Positions 30,796 to 45,361 of a DNA stretch of 64,000 nucleotides are shown here, piece after piece; positions within the stretch are counted from its first letter, which is position 1, and each line of letters opens with the position of its first letter. The notes under the pieces were generated by a model, which ran no database searches, had not been told where the DNA came from, and saw nothing but the letters and a program-made list of their open reading frames with translations. Source of the stretch: Apostichopus japonicus (lineage: Eukaryota > Echinodermata > Holothuroidea > Aspidochirotida > Stichopodidae); assembly GCF_037975245.1 (NCBI RefSeq), contig NC_092576.1, positions 21,205,611 through 21,269,610 of the forward strand, read 5' to 3'. Both the position numbers and the translations under genes were made by a program.

Positions 30796-32609
30796 TCGGT
30801 ACCGCACATTCGATTGATCCGTACCGCACATTCGATTGATCGGTACCGCACATTCGATTGATCGGAACGGAACATTCGATTGATCGGTACCGCACATTCG
30901 ATTGATCGGTACCGCACATTCGATTGATCGGTCACGCACATTCGATTGATCGGTACGGAACATTCGTTTGATCGGTACCGCACATTCGATTCATCGGTAC
31001 GGAACATTCGATTGATCGGTAAGGAACATTCGATTGATCGGTACTGCACATTCGATTGATCGGTACCGCACATTCGATTGATCGGTACCGCACATTCGAT
31101 TGATCGGTACCGCACATTCGATTGATCGGTACTGCACATTCGATTGATCGGTACTGCACATTCGATTGATCGGTACCGAACATTCGATTGATCGGTACCG
31201 CACATTCGATTGATCGGTACCGCACATTCGATTGATCGGAACGGAACATTCGATTGATCGGTACCGCACATTCGATTGATCGGAACGGAACATTCGATTG
31301 ATCGGTACCGCACATTCGTTTGATCGGTACCGCACATTCGATTGATCGGTACCGCACATTCGATTGATCGGTACGGAACATTCGATTGTTCGGTACTGCA
31401 CATTCGATTGATCGGTACCGCACATTCGATTGATCGGTACTGCACATTCGATTGATCGGTACCGCACATTCGATTGATCGGTACCGCACATTCGATTGAT
31501 CGGTAACGCACATTCGACTGATCGGTAACGCACATTCGATTGATCGGTACGGAAAATTCGATTGATCGGAACGGAACATTCGATTGATCGGTACCGCACA
31601 TTCGATTGATCGGAACGGAACATTCGAATGATCGGTACTGCACATTCGATTGATCGGTACCGCACATTCGATTGATCGGTACCGCACATTCGATTGATCG
31701 GTACCGCACATTCGATTGATCGGAACGGAACATTCGATTGATCGGTACCGCACATTCGTTTGATCGGTACCGCACATTCCATTGATCGATACCGCACATT
31801 CGATTGATCGGTACTGCACATTCGATTGATCGGTACTGCACATTCGACTGATCGGTACCGCACATTAGATTGATCGGTACCGCACATTCGATTGATCGGT
31901 ACCGCACATTCGATTGATCCGTACCGCACATTCGATTGATCGGTACCGCACATTCGCTTGATCGGTACTGAACATTCGTTTGATCGGTACCGCACATTCG
32001 ATTGATCGGTACGGAACATTCGATTGATCGGTACGGAACATTCGATTGATCGGTACGGAACATTCGATTGATCTGTAAGGAACATTCGATTGATCGGTAC
32101 TGCACATTCGATTGATCGGAACGGAACATTCGATTGATCGGTACCGCACATTCGATTGATCGGTACCGCACATTCGATTGATCGGTACCGCACATTCGTT
32201 TGATCGGTACCGCACATTCGATTGATCGGTACCGCACATTCGATTGATCGGTACGGAACATTCGATTGATCGGTACTGCACATTCGATTGATCGGTACCG
32301 CACATTCGATTGATCGGTACTGCACATTCGATTGATCGGTACCGCACATTCGATTGATCGGTACCGCACATTCGATTGATCGGTAACGCACATTCGACTG
32401 ATCGGTAACGCACATTCGATTGATCGGTACGGAACATTCGATTGATCGGAACGGAACATTCGAATGATCGGTACTGCACATTCGATTGATCGGTACCGCA
32501 CATTCGATTGATCGGTACCGCACATTCGATTGATCGGTACCGCACATTCGATTGATCGGAACGGAATATTCGATTGATCGGTACCGCACATTCGATTGAT
32601 CGGAACGGA
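30796..32609 (+). repeat. Satellite between duplications G and H
   Basis: Ordinary 22-bp monomers with cassette 1 (head near 30,932) and cassette 2 (near 31,505 and 32,395). Parts resemble 16.0-16.5 kb and 34.4-35.2 kb, but I did not establish one continuous partner. Nothing else is present. Confidence 0.7.
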
Positions 32610-35600
32610 ACATTCGATTGATCGGTACCGCACATTCGATTGATCGGTACCGCACATTCGATTGATCCGTACCGCACATTCGATTGATCGGTCACGCACA
32701 TTCGCTTGATCGGTACTGAACATTCGTTTGATCGGTACCGCACATTCGATTGATCGGTACGGAACATTCGATTGATCGGTACGGAACATTCGATTGATCG
32801 GTACGGAACATTCGATTGATCTGTAAGGAACATTCGATTGATCGGTACTGCACATTCGATTGATCGGAACGGAACATTCGATTGATCGGTACCGCACATT
32901 CGATTGATCGGTACCGCACATTCTATTAATAGGTACCGCACATTCGATTGATCGGTACGGAACATTCGATTGATCGGTACGGAACATTCGATTGATCGGT
33001 ACGGAACATTCGATTGATCGGTACCGCACATTCGATTGATCGGTACTGCACATTCGATTGATCCGTACCGCACATTCGATTGATCGGTACCGCACATTCG
33101 ATTGATCGGAACGGAACATTCGATTGATCGGTACCGCACATTCGATTGATCCGTACCGCACATTCGATTGATCGGTCACGCACATTCGATTGATCGGTAC
33201 GGAACATTCGTTTGATCGGTACCGAACATTCGATTGATCGGTACGGAACATTCGATTGATCGGTAAGGAACATTCGATTGATCGGTACTGCACATTCGAT
33301 TGATCGGTATCGCACATTCGATTGATCGGTACCGCATATTCGATTGATCGGTACCGCACATTCGATTGATCGGTACGGAACATTCGATTGATCGGTACCG
33401 CACATTCGATTGATCCGTACCGCACATTCGATTGATCGGTACCGCACATTAGATTGATCGGTACCGCACATTCGATTGATCGGTACCGCACATTCGATTG
33501 ATCGGTACCGCACATTCGATTGATCGGTACCGCACATTCGATTGATCGGTCACGCACATTCGATTGATCGGTACGGAACATTCGTTTGATCGGTACCGCA
33601 CATTCGATTGATCGGTACTGCACATTCGATTGATCGGTAAGGAACATTCGATTGATCGGTACTGCACATTCGATTGATCGGTACCGCACATTCGATTGAT
33701 CGGTATCGCACATTCGATTGATCGATACTGAACATTCGATTGATCGGTACCGCACATTCGATTGATCGGTACGGAACATTCGATTGATCGGTACCGCACA
33801 TTCGATTGATCCGTACCGCACATTCGATTGAGCGGTACCGCACATTCGATTGATCGGTCACGCACATTCGATTGATCGGTACGGAACATTCGTTTGATCG
33901 GTACCGCACATTCGATTGATCGGTACGGAACATTCGATTGATCGGTAAGGAACATTCGATTGATCGGTACCGCACATTTGATTGATCGGTACCGCACATT
34001 CGATTGATCGGTTCCGCACATTCGATTGATCGGTACCGCACATTCGATTGATCCGTACCGCACATTCGATTGATCGGTACCGCACATTCGATTGATCGGA
34101 ACGGAACATTGGATTGATCGGTACCGCACATTCGATTGATCGGTACCGCACATTCGATTGATCGGTACCGCACATACGATTGATCGGTACCGCACATTCG
34201 ATTGATCGGTACCGCACATTCGATTGATCGGTACCGCACATTCGATTGATCGGTACCGCACATTCGATTGATCGGTACCGCACATTCGATTGATCCGTAC
34301 CGCACATTCGATTGATCGGTACCGCACATTCGATTGATCGGAACGGAACATTCGATTGATCGGTACCGCACATTCGATTGATCGGTACCGCACATTCGAT
34401 TGATCGGTCACGCACATTCGATTGATCGGTACGGAACATTCGATTGATCGGTACCGCACATTCGATTCATCGGTACGGAACATTCGATTGATCGGTAAGG
34501 AACATTCGATTGATCGGTACTGCACATTCGATTGATCGGTACCGCACATTCGATTGATCGGTACCGCACATTCGATTGATCGGTACCGCACATTCGATTG
34601 ATCGGTACTGCACATTCGATTGATCGGTACTGCACATTCGATTGATCGGTACCGAACATTCGATTGATCGGTACCGCACATTCGATTGATCGGTACCGCA
34701 CATTCGATTGATCGGAACGGAACATTCGATTGATCGGTACCGCACATTCGATTGATCGGAACGGAACATTCGATTGATCGGTACCGCACATTCGTTTGAT
34801 CGGTACCGCACATTCGATTGATCGGTACCGCACATTCGATTGATCGGTACGGAACATTCGATTGATCGGTACTGCACATTCGATTGATCGGTACCGCACA
34901 TTCGATTGATCGGTACTGCACATTCGATTGATCGGTACCGCACATTCGATTGATCGGTACCGCACATTCGATTGATCGGTAACGCACATTCGACTGATCG
35001 GTAACGCACATTCGATTGATCGGTACGGAAAATTCGATTGATCGGAACGGAACATTCGATTGATCGGTACCGCACATTCGATTGATCGGAACGGAACATT
35101 CGATTGATCGGTACCGCACATTCGATTGATCCGTACCGCACATTCGATTGAGCGGTACCGCACATTCGATTGATCGGTCACGCACATTCGATTGATCGGT
35201 ACGGAATATTCGATTGATCGGTACCGCACATTCGATTGATCGGAACGGAACATTCGATTGATCGGTACCGCACATTCGTTTGATCGGTACCGCACATTCC
35301 ATTGATCGATACCGCACATTCGATTGATCGGTACTGCACATTCGATTGATCGGTACTGCACATTCGACTGATCGGTACCGCACATTCGATTGATCGGTAC
35401 CGCACATTCGATTGATCGGTACCGCACATTCGATTGATCCGTACCGCACATTCGATTGATCGGTCACGCACATTCGCTTGATCGGTACTGAACATTCGTT
35501 TGATCGGTACCGCACATTCGATTGATCGGTACGGAACATTCGATTGATCGGTACGGAACATTCGATTGATCGGTACGGAACATTCGATTGATCTGTAAGG

Positions 35601-38019
35601 AACATTCGATTGATCGGTACTGCACATTCGATTGATCGGAACGGAACATTCGATTGATCGGTACCGCACATTCGATTGATCGGAACGGAACATTCTATTA
35701 ATAGGTACCGCACATTCGATTGATCGGTACGGAACATTCGATTGATCGGTACGGAACATTCGATTGATCGGTACGGAACATTCGATTGATCGGTACCGCA
35801 CATTCGATTGATCGGTACTGCACATTCGATTGATCCGTACCGCACATTCGATTGATCGGTACCGCACATTCGATTGATCGGAACGGAACATTCGATTGAT
35901 CGGTACCGCACATTCGATTGATCCGTACCGCACATTCGATTGATCGGTCACGCACATTCGATTGATCGGTACGGAACATTCGTTTGATCGGTAACGCACA
36001 TTCGATTGATCGGTACGGAACATTCGATTGATCGGTAAGGAACATTCGATTGATCGGTACTGCACATTCGATTGATCGGTACCGCACATTCGATTGATCG
36101 GTACCGCACATTCGATTGATCGGTACCGCACATTCGATTGATCGGTACGGAACATTCGATTGATCGGTACCGCACATTCGATTGATCCGTACCGCACATT
36201 CGATTGATCGGTACCGCACATTAGATTGATCGGTACCGCACATTCGATTGATCGGTACCGCACATTCGATTGATCGGTACCGCACATTCGATTGATCGGT
36301 ACCGCACATTCGATTGATCGGTCACGCACATTCGATTGATCGGTACGGAACATTCGTTTGATCGGTACCGCACATTCGATTGATCGGTACCGCACATTCG
36401 ATTGATCGGTAAGGAACATTCGATTGATCGGTACTGCACATTCGATTGATCGGTACCGCACATTCGATTGATCGGTATCGCACATTCGATTGATCGATAC
36501 TGAACTTTCGATTGATCGGTACCGCACATTCGATTGATCGGTACGGAACATTCGATTGATCGGTACCGCACATTCGATTGATCCGTACCGCACATTCGAT
36601 TGAGCGGTACCGCACATTCGATTGATCGGTCACGCACATTCGATTGATCGGTACGGAACATTCGTTTGATCGGTACCGCACATTCGATTGATCGGTACGG
36701 AACATTCGATTGATCGGTAAGGAACATTCGATTGATCGGTACCGCACATTTGATTGATCGGTACCGCACATTCGATTGATCGGTTCCGCACATTCGATTG
36801 ATCGGTACCGCACATTCGATTGATCCGTACCGCACATTCGATTGATCGGTACCGCACATTCGATTGATCGGAACGGAACATTGGATTGATCGGTACCGCA
36901 CATTCGATTGATCGGTACCGCACATTCGATTGATCGGTACCGCACATACGATTGATCGGTACCGCACATTCGATTGATCGGTACCGCACATTCGATTGAT
37001 CGGTACCGCACATTCGATTGATCGGTACCGAACATTCGATTGATCGGTACCGCACATTCGATTGATCGGTACCGCACATTCGATTGATCCGTACCGCACA
37101 TTCGATTGATCGGTACCGCACATTCGATTGATCGGAACGGAACATTCGATTGATCGGTACCGCACATTCGATTGATCGGTACCGCACATTCGATTGATCG
37201 GTCACGCACATTCGATTGATCGGTACGGAACATTCGTTTGATCTGTACCGCACATTCGATTCATCGGTACGGAACATTCGATTGATCGGTAAGGAACATT
37301 CGATTGATCGGTACCGCACATTCGATTGATCGGTACCGCACATTCGATTGATCGGTACCGCACATTCGATTGATCGGTACCGCACATTCGATTGATCGGT
37401 ACTGCACATTCGATTGATCGGTACTGCACATTCGATTGATCGGTACCGAACATTCGATTGATCGGTACCGCACATTCGATTGATCGGTACCGAACATTCG
37501 ATTGATCGGAACGGAACATTCGATTGATCGGTACCGCACATTCGATTGATCGGAACGGAACATTCGATTGATCGGTACCGCACATTCGTTTGATCGGTAC
37601 CGCACATTCGATTGATCGGTACCGCACATTCGATTGATCGGTACGGAACATTCGATTGATCGGTACTGCACATTCGATTGATCGGTACCGCACATTCGAT
37701 TGATCGGTACTGCACATTCGATTGATCGGTACCGCACATTCGATTGATCGGTACCGCACATTCGATTGATCGGTAACGCACATTCGACTGATCGGTAACG
37801 CACATTCGATTGATCGGTACGGAAAATTCGATTGATCGGAACGGAACATTCGATTGATCGGTACCGCACATTCGATTGATCGGAACGGAACATTCGATTG
37901 ATCGGTACCGCACATTCGATTGATCCGTACCGCACATTCGATTGAGCGGTACCGCACATTCGATTGATCGGTCACGCACATTCGATTGATCGGTACGGAA
38001 CATTCGATTGATCGGTAAG
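32610..38019 (+). repeat. Segmental duplication H (32610-35225 with 35382-38019)
   Basis: Spacing is 2772 bp (126 monomers) at first, then 2794 bp after one extra monomer near 37,000 in the second copy. Shared landmarks are the palindrome monomers with GTACCGCAC tails (32923 and 35695), CACATACGATTG (34171 and 36943) and GATTCATCGG (34467 and 37261 region). These are the last palindrome monomers in the window. Confidence 0.84.
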
Positions 38020-41000
38020 GAACATTCGATTGATCGGTACCGCACATTTGATTGATCGGTACCGCACATTCGATTGATCGGTTCCGCACATTCGATTGAT
38101 CGGTACCGCACATTCGATTGATCCGTACCGCACATTCGATTGATCGGTACCGCACATTCGATTGATCGGAACGGAACATTGGATTGATCGGTACCGCACA
38201 TTCGATTGATCGGTACTGCACATTCGATTGATCGGTACTGCACATTCGACTGATCGGTAACGCACATTCGATTGATCGGTACCGCACATTCGATTGATCG
38301 GTACCGCACATTCGATTGATCCGTACCGCACATTCGATTGATCGGTCACGCACATTCGCTTGATCGGTACTGAACATTCGTTTGATCGGTACCGCACATT
38401 CGATTGATCGGTACGGAACATTCGATTGATCGGTACTGCACATTCGATTGATCGGTACGGAACATTCGATTGATCTGTAAGGAACATTCGATTGATCGGT
38501 ACTGCATATTCGATTTATCGGAACGGAACATTCGATTGATCGGTACCGCACATTCGATTGATCGGTACCGCACATTCTATTGATCGGTACCGCACATTCG
38601 ATTGATCGGTACGGAACATTCGATTGATCGGTACCGCACATTCGATTGATCGGTACCGCACATTCGATTGATCGGTACCGCACATTCGATTGATCGGTAC
38701 CGCACATTCGATTGATCGGTACGGAACATTCGATTGATCGGTACCGCACATTCGATTGATCGGAACGGAACATTCGATTGATCGGTACCGCACATTCGAT
38801 TGATCGGTAACGCACATTCGACTGATCGGTAACGCACATTCGATTGATCGGTACGGAAAATTCGATTGATCGGAACGGAACATTCGATTGATCGGTACTG
38901 CACATTCGATTGATCGGAACGGAACATTCGAATGATCGGTACTGCACATTCGATTGATCGGTACCGCACATTCGATTGATCGGTACCGCACATTCGATTG
39001 ATCGGTACGGAACATTCGAATGATCGGTACTGCACATTCGATTGATCGGTACCGCACATTCGATTGATCGGTACCGCACATTCGATTGATCGGTACCGCA
39101 CATTCGATTGATCGGAACGGAATATTCGATTGATCGGTACCGCACATTCGATTGATCGGTACCGCACATTCTATTGATCGATACCGCACATTCGATTGAT
39201 CGGTACTGCACATTCGATTGATCGGTACTGCACATTCGACTGATCGGTACCGCACATTCGATTGATCGGTCACGCACATTCGCTTGATCGGTACTGAACA
39301 TTCGTTTGATCGGTACCGCACATTCGATTGATCGGTACGGAACATTCGATTGATCGGTACGGAACATTCGATTGATCGGTACGGAACATTCGATTGATCG
39401 ATACGGAACATTCGATTGATCGGTACTGCACATTCGATTCATCGGTACCGCACATTCGATTGATCGGTACCGCACATTCGATTGATCGGTACTGCACATT
39501 CGATTGATCGGTACTGCACATTCGATTGATCGGTACCGAACATTCGATTGATCGGTACTGCACATTCGATTGATCGGTACTGCACATTCGATTGATCGGT
39601 ACCGAACATTCGATTGATCGGTACCGCACATTCGATTGATCGGAACGGAACATTCGATTGATCGGTACCGCACATTCGTTTGATCGGTACCGCACATTCG
39701 ATTGATCGGTACCGCACATTCGATTGATCGGTACGGAACATTCGATTGATCGGTACGGAACATTCGATTGATCGGTACCGCACATTCGATTGATCGGTAC
39801 TGCACATTCGATTGATCGGTACCGCACATTCGATTGATCGGTACCGCACATTCGATTGATCGGTAACGCACATTCGACTGATCGGTAACGCACATTCGAT
39901 TGATCGGTACGGAAAATTCGATTGATCGGAACGGAACATTCGATTGATCGGTACTGCACATTCGATTGATCGGAACGGAACATTCGAATGATCGGTACTG
40001 CACATTCGATTGATCGGTACCGCACATTCGATTGATCGGTACCGCACATTCGATTGATCGGTACCGCACATTCGATTGATCGGAACGGAATATTCGATTG
40101 ATCGGTACCGCACATTCGATTGATCGGAACGGAACATTCGATTGATCGGTACCGCACATTCGTTTGATCGGTACCGCACATTCCATTGATCGATACCGCA
40201 CATTCGATTGATCGGTACTGAACATTCGATTGATCGGTACTGCACATTCGACTGATCGGTACCGCACATTCGATTGATCTGTACCGCACATTCGATTGAT
40301 CCTTACCGCACATTCGATTGATCCGTCAAGCACATTCGATTGATCGGTCACGCACATTCGCTTGATCGGTACTGAACATTCGTTTGATCGGTACCGCACA
40401 TTCGATTGATCGGTACGGAACATTCGATTGATCGGTACGGAACATTCGATTGATCGATACGGAACATTCGATTGATCTGTAAGGAACATTCGATTGATCG
40501 GTACTGCACATTCGATTGATCGGAACGGAACATTCGATTGATCGGTACCGCACATTCGATTGATCGGTACCGCACATTCGATTGATCGGTACCGCACATT
40601 CGATTGATCGGTACCGCACATTCGATTGATCGGTACCGCACATTCGATTGATCGGTACCGCACATTCGATTGATCCGTACCGCACATTCGATTGATCGGT
40701 ACCGCACATTCGATTGATCGGTACCGCACATTCGATTGATCGGTACCGCACATTCGATTGATCCGTACCGCACATTCGATTGATCGGTACCGCACATTCG
40801 ATTGATCGGTACCGCACATTCGATTGATCGGTACCGCACATTCGATTGATCGGTACCGCACATTCGATTGATCGGTACCGCACATTCGATTGATCCGTAC
40901 CGCACATTCGATTGATCGGTACCGCACATTCGATTGATCGGAACGGAACATTCGATTGATCGGTACCGCACATTCGATTGATCCGTACCGCACATTCGAT

Positions 41001-41599
41001 TGATCGGTCAGGCACATGCGATTGATCGGTACGGAACATTCGTTTGATCGGTACCGCACATTCGATTGATCGGTACGGAACATTCGATTGATCGGTAAGG
41101 AACATTCGATTGATCGGTACTGCACATTCGATTGATCGGTACTGCACATTCGATTGATCGGTACCGCACATTCGATTGATCGGTACCGCACATTCGATTG
41201 ATCGGTACCGCACATTCGATTGATCGGTACGGAACATTCGTTTGATCGGTACCGCACATTCAATTGATCGGTATCGCACATTCGATTGATCGGTACCGCA
41301 CATTCGATTGATCCGTACCGCACATTCGATTGATCGGTCACGCACATTTGCTTGATCGGTACGGAACATTCGTTTGATCGGTACCGCACATTCGATTGAT
41401 CGGTACGGAACATTCGATTGATCGGTAAGGAACATTCGATTGATCGGTACTGCACATTCGATTGATCGGTACCGCACATTCGATTGATCGGAACCGCACA
41501 TTCGATTGATCGGTACCGCACATTCGATTGATCGGTACGGAACATTCGATTGATCGGTACCGCACATTCGATTGATCGGTACGGAAAATTCGATTGATC
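38020..41599 (+). repeat. Satellite without an assigned long duplicate partner
   Basis: Only satellite monomers. Cassette 2 occurs near 38,815 and 39,885. A run of consensus-type monomers with TACCGCAC tails fills much of 40,545-40,920. A cluster of atypical tails lies at 40,279-40,350. I could not pair this region with one long copy elsewhere by eye, although short blocks resemble 16.2-16.9 kb. The longest minus-strand open frame of the window ends here, but it is not a credible gene. Confidence 0.7.
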
Positions 41600-44036
41600 G
41601 GTACCGCACATTCGATTGATCCGTACCGCACATTCGATTGAGCGGTACCGCACATTCGATTGATCGGTACGTAACATTCGTTTGATCGGTACCGCACATT
41701 CGATTGATCGGTACCGCACATTCGATTGATCGGTACTGCACATTCGATTGATCGGTACCGAACATTCGATTGATCGGTACCGCACATTCGATTGATCGGT
41801 ACCGCACATTCGATTGATCGGAACGGAACATTCGATTGATCGGTACCGCACATTCGATTGATCGGAACGGAACATTCGTTTGATCGGTACCGCACATTCG
41901 TTTGATCGGTACCGCACATTCGATTGATCGGTACCGCACATTCGATTGATCGGTACGGCACATTAGATTGATCGGTACCGCACATTCGATTGATCGGTAC
42001 CGCACATTCGATTGATCGGTCACGCATATTCGATTGATCGGTAACGCACATTCGATTGATCGGTACTGCACATTCGATTGATCGGAACGGAACATTCGAT
42101 TGATCGGTACCGCACATTCGATTGATCGGAACGGAACATTCGAATGATCGGTACTGCACATTCGATTGATCGGTACCGCACATTCGATTGATCGGTACCG
42201 CACATTCGATTGATCGGTACCGCACATTCAATTGATCGGAACGGAACATTCGATTGATCGGTACCGCACATTCGATTGATCGGAACGGAACATTCGATTG
42301 ATCGGTACTGCACATTCGATTGATCGGTACCGCACATTCGATTGATCGGTACCGCACATTCGATTGATCGGTACCGCACATTCGATTGATCCGTACCGCA
42401 CATTCGATTGATCGGTCACGCACATTCGCTTGATCGGTACTGAACATTCGTTTGATCGGTACCGCACATTCGATTGATCGGTACGGAACATACGATTGAT
42501 CGGTAAGGAACATTCGATTGATCGGTACTGCACATTCGATTGATCGGTACCGCACATTCGTATGATCGGTACCGCACATTCGATTGATCGGTACCGCACA
42601 TTCGATTGATCGGTACGGAACATTCGTTTTATCGGTACCGCACATTCGATTGATCGGTACTGCACATTCGATTGATCGGTAAGGAACATTCGATTGATCG
42701 GTACCGAACATTCGATTGATCGGTACCGCACATTCGATTGATCAGTACCGCACATTCGATTGATCGGAACGGAACATTCGATTGATCGGTACCGCACATT
42801 CGATTGATCGGAACGGAACATTCGATTGATCGGTACCGCACATTCGTTTGATCGGTACCGCACATTCGATTGATCGGTACCGCACATTCGATTGATCGGT
42901 ACGGAACATTCGATTGATCGGTACCGCACATTCGATTGATCCGTACCGCACATTCGATTGAGCGGTACCGCACATTCGATTGATCGGTACGTAACATTCG
43001 TTTGATCGGTACCGCACATTCGATTGATCGGTACCGCACATTCGATTGATCGGTACCGCACATTCGATTGATCGGTACTGCACATTCGATTGATCGGTAC
43101 CGAACATTCGATTGATCGGTACCGCACATTCGATTGATCGGTACCGCACATTCGATTGATCGGAACGGAACATTCGATTGATCGGTACTGCACATTCGTT
43201 TGATCGGTACCGCACATTCGATTGATCGGTACCGCACATTCGATTGATCGGTACGGCACATTAGATTGATCGGTACCGCACATTCGATTGATCGGTACGG
43301 AACATTCGATTGATCGGTCACGCATATTCGATTGATCGGTAACGCACATTCGATTGATCGGTACGGAAAATTCGATTGATCGGAACGGAACATTCGATTG
43401 ATCGGTACCGCACATTCGATTGATCAGAACGGAACATTCGAATGATCGGTACTGCACATTCGATTGATCGGTACCGCACATTCGATTGATCGGTACCGCA
43501 CATTCGATTGATCGGTACCGCACATTCAATTGATCGGAACGGAACATTCGATTGATCGGTACCGCACATTCGATTGATCGGAACGGAACATTCGATTGAT
43601 CGGTACCGCACATTCGTTTGATCGGTACCGCACATTCGATTGATCGATACCGCACATTCGATTGATCGGTACTGCACATTCGATTGATCGGTACTGCACA
43701 TTCGATTGATCGGTACCGCACATTCGATTGATCGGTACCGCACATTCGATTGATCGGTACCGCACATTCGATTGATCCGTACCGCACATTCGATTGATCG
43801 GTCACGCACATTCGCTTGATCGGTACTGAACATTCGTTTGATCGGTACCGCACATTCGATTGATCGGTACGGAACATTCGATTGATCGGTAAGGAACATT
43901 CGATTGATCGGTACTGCACATTCGATTGATCGGTACCGCACATTCGTATGATCGGTACCGCACATTCGATTGATCGGTACCGCACATTCGATTGATCGGT
44001 ACGGAACATTCGTTTTATCGGTACCGCACATTCGAT
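41600..44036 (+). repeat. Segmental duplication I (41600-42650 with 42920-44036)
   Basis: The two copies are spaced 1320, then 1298, then 1386 bp (60, 59 and 63 monomers), reflecting small gains and losses of whole monomers. Shared rare landmarks are TACGTAACATTCG (41,669 and 42,989), the CATTAGATTG monomer after a TACGGCAC tail (41,957 and 43,255), CATTCGTATG (about 42,557 and 43,943) and CGTTTTATCGG (42,623 and 44,009). Confidence 0.78.
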
Positions 44037-44429
44037 TGATCGGTACCGCACATTCGATTGATCGGTACTGCACATTCGATTGATCGGTACTGCACATTCG
44101 ATTGATCGGTACCGAACATTCGATTGATCGATACCGCACATTCGATTGATCAGTACCGCACATTCGATTGATCGGAACGGAACATTCGATTGATCGGTAC
44201 CGCACATTCGATTGATCGGAACGGAACATTCGATTGATCGGTACCGCACATTCGTTTGATCGGTACCGCACATTCGATTGATCGGTACCGCACATTCGAT
44301 TGATCGGTACGGAACATTCGTTTTATCGGTACCGCACATTCGATTGATCCGTACCGCACATTCGATTGATCAGTACTGCACATTCGATTGATCGGTACTG
44401 CACATTCGATTGATCGGTACCGAACATTC

Positions 44430-45361
44430 GATTGATCGGTACCGCACATTCGATTGATCGGTTCGGAACATTCGATTGATCGGTACTGAACATTCGATTG
44501 ATCGGTACCGCACATTCGATTGATCGGTACTGCACATTCGATTGATCGGTACCGAACATTCGATTGATCGGTACCGCACATTCGATTGATCGGTACGGAA
44601 CATTCGTTTGATCGGTACCGAACATTCGATTGATCGGTACCGCACATTCGTTTGATCGGTACCGCACATTCTATTGATCGGAACAGAACATTCGATTGAT
44701 CGGTACCGCACATTCGATTGATCGGTACCGCACATTCGATTGATCGGTACCGCACATTCGATTGATCGGTACTGCACATTCGATTGATCGGTACTGCACA
44801 TTCGATTGATCGGTACCGCACATTCGATTGATCGGTACCGCACATTCGATTGATCCGTACCGCACATTCGATTGATCGGAACGGAACATTCGATTGATCG
44901 GTACCGCACATTCGTTTGATCGGTACCGCACATTCGATTGATCGGTACCGCACATTCGATTGATCGGTTCGGAACATTCGATTGATCGGTACTGAACATT
45001 CGATTGATCGGTACCGCACATTCGATTGATCGGTACTGCACATTCGATTGATCGGTACCGAACATTCGATTGATCGGTACCGCACATTCGATTGATCGGT
45101 ACGGAACATTCGTTTGATCGGTACCGAACATTCGATTGATCGGTACCGCACATTCGTTTGATCGGTACCGCACATTCTATTGATCGGAACAGAACATTCG
45201 ATTGATCGGTACCGCACATTCGATTGATCGGTACCGCACATTCGATTGATCGGTACCGCACATTCGATTGATCGGTACTGCACATTCGATTGATCGGTAC
45301 TGCACATTCGATTGATCGGTACCGCACATTCGATTGATCGGTACCGCACATTCGATTGATC
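44430..45361 (+). repeat. Short duplication J, 506-bp spacing
   Basis: About 425 bp at 44,430-44,855 recur at 44,936-45,361, 506 bp (23 monomers) apart. Shared rare landmarks are GGTTCGGAAC (44,460 and 44,966), several TACCGAAC and TACTGAAC tails, and CTATTGATCGGAACAG (44,671 and 45,177). Confidence 0.82.

Larger units (their letters stand above)
3697..35704. repeat. Dispersed variant monomer with the perfect palindrome CTATTAATAG
   Basis: The imperfect dyad CGATTGATCG is replaced by the perfectly self-complementary CTATTAATAG through three linked substitutions. Copies start at 3697, 7019, 10671, 12079, 12849, 14257, 15445, 16875, 18834, 19230, 19406, 20836, 22795, 23191, 24749, 25145, 26703, 28000, 29558, 32923 and 35695. 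Eighteen are followed by a GTAACGCAC tail; three (3697, 32923, 35695) by GTACCGCAC. The three changes always occur together, which implies a single origin spread by duplication. None occurs after 35.7 kb. Single-change forms (CTATTGATCG) occur near 10,911, 38,577, 39,171, 44,671 and 45,177. Confidence 0.93.

Noticed and set aside
3697-35704. CTATTAATAG as a transposon terminal repeat or insertion target
   Set aside because: No sequence is inserted at these sites. They are substitutions inside ordinary in-register monomers, with no target-site duplication.
40545-40920. Run of near-consensus monomers as a possible separate element
   Set aside because: It is only a stretch where the commonest tail recurs, with the same monomer and register. 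Similar shorter runs occur elsewhere.
37202-41941. Minus-strand open frame of 1,579 codons, and many similar ones of 200-1,233 codons across the window
   Set aside because: All are translations of the satellite. The minus consensus has no stop in any frame, so long frames overlap each other in all three frames and end only where a variant monomer (TCACGC, CATTAG, CTATTAATAG and similar) makes a stop. I see no promoter, splice or start context, and no sign that one frame is conserved over the others.
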